Below, piece after piece: positions 57,845-64,000 of a stretch of DNA of 64,000 nt. Origin of the DNA: Sipunculus nudus (taxonomy: Eukaryota; Annelida; Sipuncula; Golfingiida; Sipunculidae); the NCBI GenBank assembly GCA_026874595.1, contig CM049322.1, forward strand, positions 31,561,340 through 31,625,339, in the 5' to 3' direction. The notes below the pieces were generated by a model. That model was not told where the DNA came from. It worked only from the letters and a program-made list of their open reading frames with translations, and searched no databases. Position numbers and translations under genes: made by a program. Every line of letters begins with the position of its first letter. Positions within the stretch are counted from its first letter, which is position 1.

Positions 57845-58351
57845 AATGAATGAATAAATAATTATTTATTCAGGTGTTAAGGCCTCCGGCCCATAGGACC
57901 AATACCATAAAATACACAAATCTATGGTGTTCATACAAGGTAATACAAACAGCAAAAGTAATTAAAAAAAGTGCTAGAACGTTACTTATACTAACAGCAA
58001 TGCATGGTAAAATAAATAACACACAGCATTTTGTGTAAAAAAAGTATAACGTATGTCCACCGTTAATTCATAATCAGGATAGGCCCGTATCAAAAGTCAC
58101 GTGTAGAGCAATTGCTATTCCACCATAAACGTGCTGCATCAACATGTATACCGTGCTGCCCTCTACAGGTAGAACATTACACTTGTGTTTTACCACAATC
58201 CATGCAGCAGATACGAGGTTGAGTAAACTGATATATTTATGTACATGTAGCATATCTGAAGTGTTGTTCATACAATAATTTATAAGAAGCAATATAATTA
58301 ACAACAGTATTATATATATATATATGTGTATATATATATATGTATATATAA

Positions 58352-58387
<36 letters not shown>

Positions 58388-60150
58388 TGCATGAAGCTTT
58401 GAATTTTTTTATTGTTGGCCACTTGTTCATACCATTCCTGCAAACCAATGTCATGAAACATTTTTAAGAACATATTTATATCACCAACATCCTAAGTGAT
58501 CAAAGCATAACCAAATCCATATCTGAAAACAATATTTTATTCTTTTGTGACCCAGTTGTTTCTACTCACTGTATCTAGTAGGTACAAACAATAATATGGC
58601 TGTGATGCAATGTATTTTAACTTGTAACCTTCTACATTCGCCTAGAACAGAAGGAGTAGGTGCAGATGAATCCAGCTTCAACAAGAACTTACAACATTTT
58701 GTTTGGACTCTTTCTGAATCCCCACAATCACCCCATCCCCATAGTTCACTACCATATGTCAACACTGGTCAAACAATTGTATCAAAAATATAAAACAGCT
58801 GATTATAAGTTGTTGATTTGTACTGATTATGGTATTTCTTTATCATTCCTATCCCTTTTTGAGCCCGATTCGCTTGATATTTATGACATTTTGACCATTT
58901 ACTAAAGCTTGATAAAACTTATCCAAGAGATGTATACGAGCTCACTGCTTCAATGTTGGAACCTATGAATTTCCAATTTTTTTTTTTTTAATTTTCCACC
59001 TTTATCCACCACCTTAGTTTTCTTAAGATTCACCTTCGTCCCATAACGATGGCAAAACGACTCAAAAGTTTTCATGTGGTTCTGAAGGTTTTCAACTGTG
59101 TCTCCTAGAAAAGCAATAATATCTGCATACACAAGAAGGGATAAATCTGTTGTTTTTTTTCAGTTCAGGCTAAAGCACGGTTACTTGACTGCATTGTCAT
59201 ATGATAAAGTTCATTCATAAAAAATAAATAACATAGGACTTATCATACAGCCATGCCTTGTCCTAGTCTCACATGGAAAATATTCAGACAAGCCTGTATG
59301 TATTAAATCACATGAATGTAATTTAGATAACATGTAGTTGAGAATTTAAAAAAGTTTCCATTACACCATTTTTAGTAGTACATACATTAAAATATTATGT
59401 TTTATGCTAATAAAAGCTTTTGAAAAATCTACAAACAATGCATATACTCTTCCTTTAGGTTTAGATTTAATTTTTAATTACTGACATTAGGGTATACATA
59501 TTATAAACATAGCTTTTTTGTCTCTTGAACCCTGTCTGTTCCTCTACAACTATGTCTGCCGCCTTTGCCCATTTTATTAACCTATAAGTTACTCTTTTAC
59601 AAAAGATTTTTCCAATACAGTTTCATAAGGAAATTCCCCTACAGTTATTCATATCATTAATGACTCCTTGTTAATACAGAGGTATGATAATTGCTTGTGC
59701 CCAGTTATCTGGGAATACCCCTTGAAATAAAGTTTCATTAAATAACCCATATCCTCTAGATTACAAAAATTATCCTTAAATATTTCTGTGACCAACCCAT
59801 CCTGTCCTGTTGCTTTTCTTGTTTTCATTTCATGTATCACCTTTTCAATTTCACATTTCATTGTTAGATTGACACCTCATCAACTGATCAATATTTTCCT
59901 TCTCTTGCATTTTTGTTTATTTGCACACAAGTTATTGAAACACCTTTTCCTCTCTCTGTACACACTCAGGTCTGCTGTTTGATTTGTTAGTCTATATTTC
60001 TTTAATGCTTTATATTTTTCCTGTTTTGCAATCATACACTCTTGAAGTTTTACTGGAAATATTTTGCAATAGCAATATCATTTTTTTATCAAGTATTCAT
60101 TATGATACTTTGAATCCCGTGAATCACTAGAACATGTCAGTATATTCAGA
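57845..60150 (-). mobile_element. Second non-LTR retrotransposon, minus strand, degenerate
   Basis: From 60.06 kb downward the minus strand reads KYKALKKYRLTNQTAD, VYRERKRCFNNLC, then KVIHEMKTRKATGQDGLV (RT start) and NCIGKIFCKRVT. Next come YADIIAFLGDTVENL (the YADD box has lost one Asp) and RYGTKVNLKKTKVV. The C-terminal part reads YGSELWGWGD, ERVQTKCCKFLLKL and TPSVLGECRRL. The 3' end is probably GGGCCGGAGGCCTTAACACC followed by an ATTC-type tail at 57845-57880. Family: CR1/RTE/Jockey-like; I cannot fix the clade. Not functional. Confidence 0.82.
58310..58387. repeat. (TA)n microsatellite, interrupted
   Basis: TA units with GTG and AAA interruptions. They generate long Ile-Tyr frames that are not genes. 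Confidence 0.97.
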
Positions 60151-60159
60151 GTGTTTTAT

Positions 60160-61230
60160 AGTTTTTAAAACCTTAATTGCTCATCCATAATGCAGCTAAC
60201 AGTCTGTCACGATGATACGGAAAATATGTTTAAAACGAATTTCAATTCCCCCTTCAAAATTAAAGTGTGACCATGTATGTTATTTTTGTGCCGGATAAAT
60301 GTTTCTACAGTGTTTCATGTTTACAAATACATATATGCAGTGATTACGCCCAACAAACTTATCAGGCGCAATCAATATCTCTTTGTTAAATATTTTTGAA
60401 AAGATACCAGCTGGTAACAAGAAGCCAGGTTGACTTAAATTAGCTTTCATTGCCAGTATAATATATTTATATATATCGAATTTGATTTGCTTGTAAAAAG
60501 ACTCCAAATATTTTTCCAGAGTTGTCTGCCTTTATTCTAAAGACGTGATTTGATTTTTGTTCAACCTTTGTACGATTTTAATACAAATATGCTGGGTCTT
60601 ATGCACAATGCTTTAATTATATAATCCCAGATGCCTGTAAAAAGGCTTGAAAACTCGTTCAATACTTCTAGTTTCAAAGTGCTGGAAATGGACAAAAAAA
60701 CCTAATAATATCTTTGATAACAATGTTTAACATACTTGTATTACATATTCTACCAAATATCTCATGAACGATAGCAGTTATACACAACATATTTCACAGG
60801 TCCATATAACATGCGACTGCTATGATGCATCAAGTGTTGACCTGCACTTTGCTAGCCGAAATAATTCTACTTACTTTCACATAGAAAAGTTGAAAAAATG
60901 TAGCACTCATTTATAAAAAAAAAATCAAAAGAAAGGGAAACTGAATGAAAATAGATTGATTTGAATTATATAAAAATTGTGTCTATTCATTAATATAAAC
61001 ACCTTATCTAATTGCATAAATCCTATAATGAGAGTCACTCTACATAGTAGATCAAGGTGATCATCTATTTGGATCCTAAAACCATTTAAAAATCACAGTG
61101 GCTTATGTTAATTTGTTGCCATATAACCCTTCCTGACATTGTAACATATTTCAGTGCTGGTGATCTTAGTATGTATACGGTAAATGAAAATTATATATAA
61201 ACAGTATATGTGAGCATTATGATTCCATAT
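60160..61230. other. No gene recognised
   Basis: AT-rich. A minus-strand frame at 60.28-60.51 kb has no motif. Whether this is intron of the receptor gene or intergenic DNA depends on where the missing 5' exons are. Confidence 0.45.
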
Positions 61231-61234
61231 ATGA

Positions 61235-61860
61235 CTAAAATAGTCAGTAAAATTGAACCACTGAATCAGACAGGTTAATTAAGTAAGAAAAACACTTGTT
61301 AGCTTATCAATTGTGGAACATATTTCATTGGCTGAGCATTGCAAATAATCAAGTGGAAGTATAGATGTAAGTATAGTGTATTTCTGTCTTACACAGCCAA
61401 TAACCCTTCAACGTGTATTCTAACATTAGCTATTTTCTGGTTTTCATAACATCAAAAACAGATCGTTTTTTTCACTTTGATAAATGCAGGAATAACAACC
61501 TGTGCACATTTGAGTCCAACAGAGTCAGAAATATCCAACCATCTATCTGCCAGTACTTATTCTCCGGGTAATAATTCATCCAGAAACCCTGAATTACCTG
61601 TTAGATATTTATCACTTACATAGCCACCCTATCCTTGAAATAAAATAATATGAGTCGTTGAGGTGTAATGACAATTAGAAATTGCACTCTTTTGGGATGC
61701 TTTAAGAAAATATTTGTGCACATGCTCCAAAATGTTACGGTCGCTCAGCGAATTCCTCAAAAAAGTCAATTATTACAGCAACCTCTTGACCAAAATGTCT
61801 GCAAAAATCAAGAGGCATTGTTTTCCTTAAGGCTTCTCTCTCTGGGCAGAACAACAGCAG
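61235..61860 (-). pseudogene. DDE_Tnp_4-type DNA transposase relic
   Basis: The minus strand reads REALRKTMPLDFCRHFGQ, VAVIIDFFEEFAERP (first Asp of the DDE triad), and HFGACAQ (family form GARAQTW). It continues with GGYVSDKYLTGNSGFLDELL, LADRWLDISDSVGLK (second Asp), QVVIPAFIKG, IANVRIHVEG (Glu of the triad) and LDYLQCSANEICSTID-like fragments. This is the DDE superfamily transposase related to the PIF/Harbinger and IS4EU/ISL2EU groups, often paired with THAP domains. Stops and frameshifts, and a loss of about 15 residues around 61.65 kb, make it inactive. Terminal inverted repeats were not found. Confidence 0.8.
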
Positions 61861-62194
61861 TTTCATTCTAGCATTTTAAACTTTGATCAATATTGAATAT
61901 GACCTTTGAATAGTTGAATATAAACCGCAAGCCGATACGCCAAGGCCTGTATCGACAGATTAGGCCTCAATCACATAAGCACCATCATATATTGCTGAAA
62001 CTTCCGAAGCCCATTATTTGAGATTCCTGGAACACACTGGACTATTTCACTACGAGAAAATGCAGTTTCAGTTTACATATATTAATAAACTTTCTCTCTG
62101 GGAACATCATTCTCAGTAATGAAGTGATTTGGGCATAAACGGACGCTGTTTTTGAGCTTAGCTGATTGTAAGTGATTTCAGCTTTAGCGATCAG

Positions 62195-62240
62195 CCTTTG
62201 TCCGGCGTCCGTCCGGTTGTCCGGCCGTCCGCCCTTCCAG
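62195..62240. repeat. GTCCG-rich simple repeat
   Basis: TCCGGCGTCCGTCCGGTTG and TCCGGCCGTCCGCCC, similar to the CCGCCGTCC run at 790-835. It heads the tandem array that follows. Confidence 0.75.
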
Positions 62241-62254
62241 CTGTCTAGTTGTCT

Positions 62255-63260
62255 GAACGTTAACAGGGCACAAATCGTAACCGTTAGACCTAGAAACTTC
62301 TAACTGTACATCCTTGGAGGACCTGGGCAAATCTCCTTGGAAACACGAAATTAGCTCACTGTGACCTGTATTCTGTGACCTATACGGAAAAGATATCATA
62401 TAAGCACCCTGAATGTCAGATGGGGACAAATAATATATGTAAGGCAAAGAATCTTCTAACAAAATATCCTGGGAGTTTCTAGGCAAATCTCCTTTGAAAC
62501 CTGAAATTAGGTCATGGTGACCTATGTTTTATGACCTTTGGGCCGAGACAAGGTTTTTTTTAGTATCAGACAGTCAGACGGGACACAAATGGAATCGACA
62601 AGGCCTAGTGTCCTATATTTTTTTTTACCTACAGGCCAAAAACGTGATTTCGAGCACCCTGAATGTCAGATGGGGGAAAAATCGTATATGTGAGGCTTAA
62701 AATCTTCTTACTCAATATCCTGGGTGTTTCTTGGCAAATCTCCTTGGGAACCTGAAATTATGTCATGGTGACCCACATTTTGTGACCTACAAAACAAAAA
62801 CCTGATTTTGAGCCTCCTGAATGTCAGATGGGCACAAATCATATATATATGGCATAGAATTTTCTAATGCAACATCATGGGAGGTCTTATGGCAACTCTC
62901 CTTAAAAACTTGAAATTAGGTCATGGTGACCTACATTTTGTGACTTAAAGGCCGAAAACAGGATTTTGAGGCCTAGAATCTTCGAATTAACATTCTGAGA
63001 CGTCCTTAGTCAGAGTCCTTGGAAAACTGAAATTAGGTCACCATGATCTATATTTTGCAACCTATTAGAAATTATGTCATATAAGCACCCAGACAGACAG
63101 GACACAAATTGCATCCATTAGGCCTAGACTCTTCTAACATGACATCCCGGGAAATCCTTTGCAATTCTACTTGGAAACATGAAATTGGATCATGGTGACC
63201 TATATTCTGCTAGCTATGGAACAGAAACCTGATTTTGAGCACCCAGACAGACAGGGTACA
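62255..63260 (+). repeat. Diverged tandem array, about 155-bp period
   Basis: GAAATTAG(G/C)TCA..GTGACCTA(C/T)..T recurs at about 62348, 62503, 62753, 62910, 63030 and 63182. GAGCACCCTGAATGTCAGATGG and GCAAATCTCCTTGG(A/G)AAC recur between them. Intervals near 155 bp (or less after deletion) point to an old array. The same blocks are present on the opposite strand at 42.0-42.7 kb. Confidence 0.85.
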
Positions 63261-63301
63261 AATTGTATCTATTTTCCTTGGGCCCTCTATTGTGAAATCT
63301 A

Positions 63302-63365
63302 GGGGGGGGGGGGGGTCCGGGGCAGGTATCCTATGTATCCTAGGTATCCTAGGTATCCTGACATT
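63302..63365 (+). repeat. Poly-G tract followed by GGTATCCTA tandem repeat
   Basis: A run of about 14 G is followed by four copies of a 10-bp unit, (A/T)GTATCCTA(G/T), at 63326-63360. Confidence 0.9.
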
Positions 63366-63439
63366 TTTATTTTCTGGCCATTTTTCCAACACTGTTACTT
63401 TAGCCATAGGCTATTCTTACAGACAATATATAACATTAA

Positions 63440-63960
63440 TAAAAAAACATTAGCACCCAGTCACTTGCTGTGGATACTGGTAGGCTGGTGGACCTGTTTA
63501 CGTGAGCAAGCCACGGGTGTGCCACTTCCTAGACAACACCTTGATTTGTGATTACATCAGGGATCTTATAATACGAATTTTTGTCCCTTCCAGATATATT
63601 AGAACATACAGCTACAGAACAAAAATGCATCATACAGGCTCACCTGAAGTAAAAACTAACATTCTAACACCCACACATCAAAGAAACACTAAGCTCCTAA
63701 TAATTAATAGACAGCCTCCCAGCGTGACTAATGACCTGGCCCCCGTATGCTCTTAAGATCACGTAAGAACCATCTATACTATTGCCTGATACTATTGTTT
63801 TTGTGGCCAATTAGAGGAAGTAAGCTGTAGTTTGCGCCAGCTGAAAGTACAAAGCTATTCTATTAACTAGCATAAGGTTGGTATAAGGTGCCCCAGAGAT
63901 AATAACAAAAAATCTCAACAGGACCTATAACATTGGCAGCAGGGGAATTTGTACAACACA
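63440..63960 (+). mobile_element. Possible LTR and primer binding site at the right edge
   Basis: A gene-free stretch ends in CCTATAACATTGGCAGCAGG at 63920-63942. This has the form of an LTR end (...TAACA) followed by a TGG-starting primer site, as at 4.26 kb. The start of the LTR was not defined, and no gag is visible before the window ends, so this is tentative. Confidence 0.3.
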
Positions 63961-64000
63961 GCGAGACTGGAGCCGTCTCAGACAACAGGACTAACATAGA

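Noticed and set aside
58074-58473. Minus-strand frames with long Ile-Tyr runs
   Set aside because: Produced by the (TA)n tract at 58.31-58.39 kb.
1-64000. CRISPR arrays, operons or bacterial-type regulatory sites
   Set aside because: Splice sites, SINEs, LINEs and LTR elements show a eukaryotic genome. None of the tandem arrays has the short-repeat/unique-spacer form of a CRISPR array.

Overview
This window looks like AT-rich, intron- and repeat-dominated nuclear DNA from a marine invertebrate, most likely a bivalve or other mollusc. The reasons are small phase-1 exons with GT-AG borders in kilobases of AT-rich intron, several retrotransposon classes, tRNA-derived SINEs, many (TA)n tracts, and diverged tandem and dispersed repeats of the kind common in bivalve genomes. 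There is no sign of bacterial gene organisation. Nearly all open frames of 60-125 residues are chance frames or pieces of repeats.

The main gene is on the minus strand. Thirteen exons between 57572 and 25744 join, all through phase-1 introns, into the 3' part of a single-pass receptor. Its order is five Ig-like domains, two fibronectin type III domains, a transmembrane helix and a cytoplasmic tail of about 118 residues spread over small exons. The tail carries five tyrosine motifs (QYEVL, AYEPL, GYESL, LYENT, TYEEL) and ends at a TAG followed by an AATAAA about 100 bases on. Every split codon resolves sensibly. The 5' end (signal peptide and any further Ig domains) was not found and probably lies beyond the right edge. 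A decayed duplicate of the first Ig exon sits beside it at 57.04-57.23 kb.

A second, paralogous tail is on the plus strand at 5064-5126 and 5344-5387. It consists of two small exons with TYEEL and TYEKL motifs and a stop. The two genes converge tail to tail, with about 20 kb of repeats between them.

Region by region: 0-4.9 kb is a decayed minus-strand Gypsy element (pol piece, gag piece, a tRNA-Pro-like primer binding site, LTR) split by a 278-bp dimeric satellite. 5.0-5.5 kb holds the plus-strand tail exons. 5.5-25.6 kb is intergenic, with microsatellites, a long inverted repeat, short dispersed repeat families, two SINEs, a LINE remnant and an unidentified coding-like relic. 25.6-38.3 kb holds the tail, membrane, FN3 and three Ig exons of the main gene. 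38.3-49.9 kb is one intron filled with diverged tandem arrays. 49.95-50.22 kb is another Ig exon. 51.9-56.8 kb is an L1-like LINE in the next intron, and 57.3-57.6 kb is the first visible Ig exon. 57.8-64 kb holds a second, minus-strand LINE, a DDE transposase relic, a ~155-bp tandem array and a possible LTR.

Function is inferred from architecture only. A receptor with Ig and FN3 ectodomains and a multi-tyrosine tail would be expected to bind a ligand or a neighbouring cell and recruit SH2 proteins.
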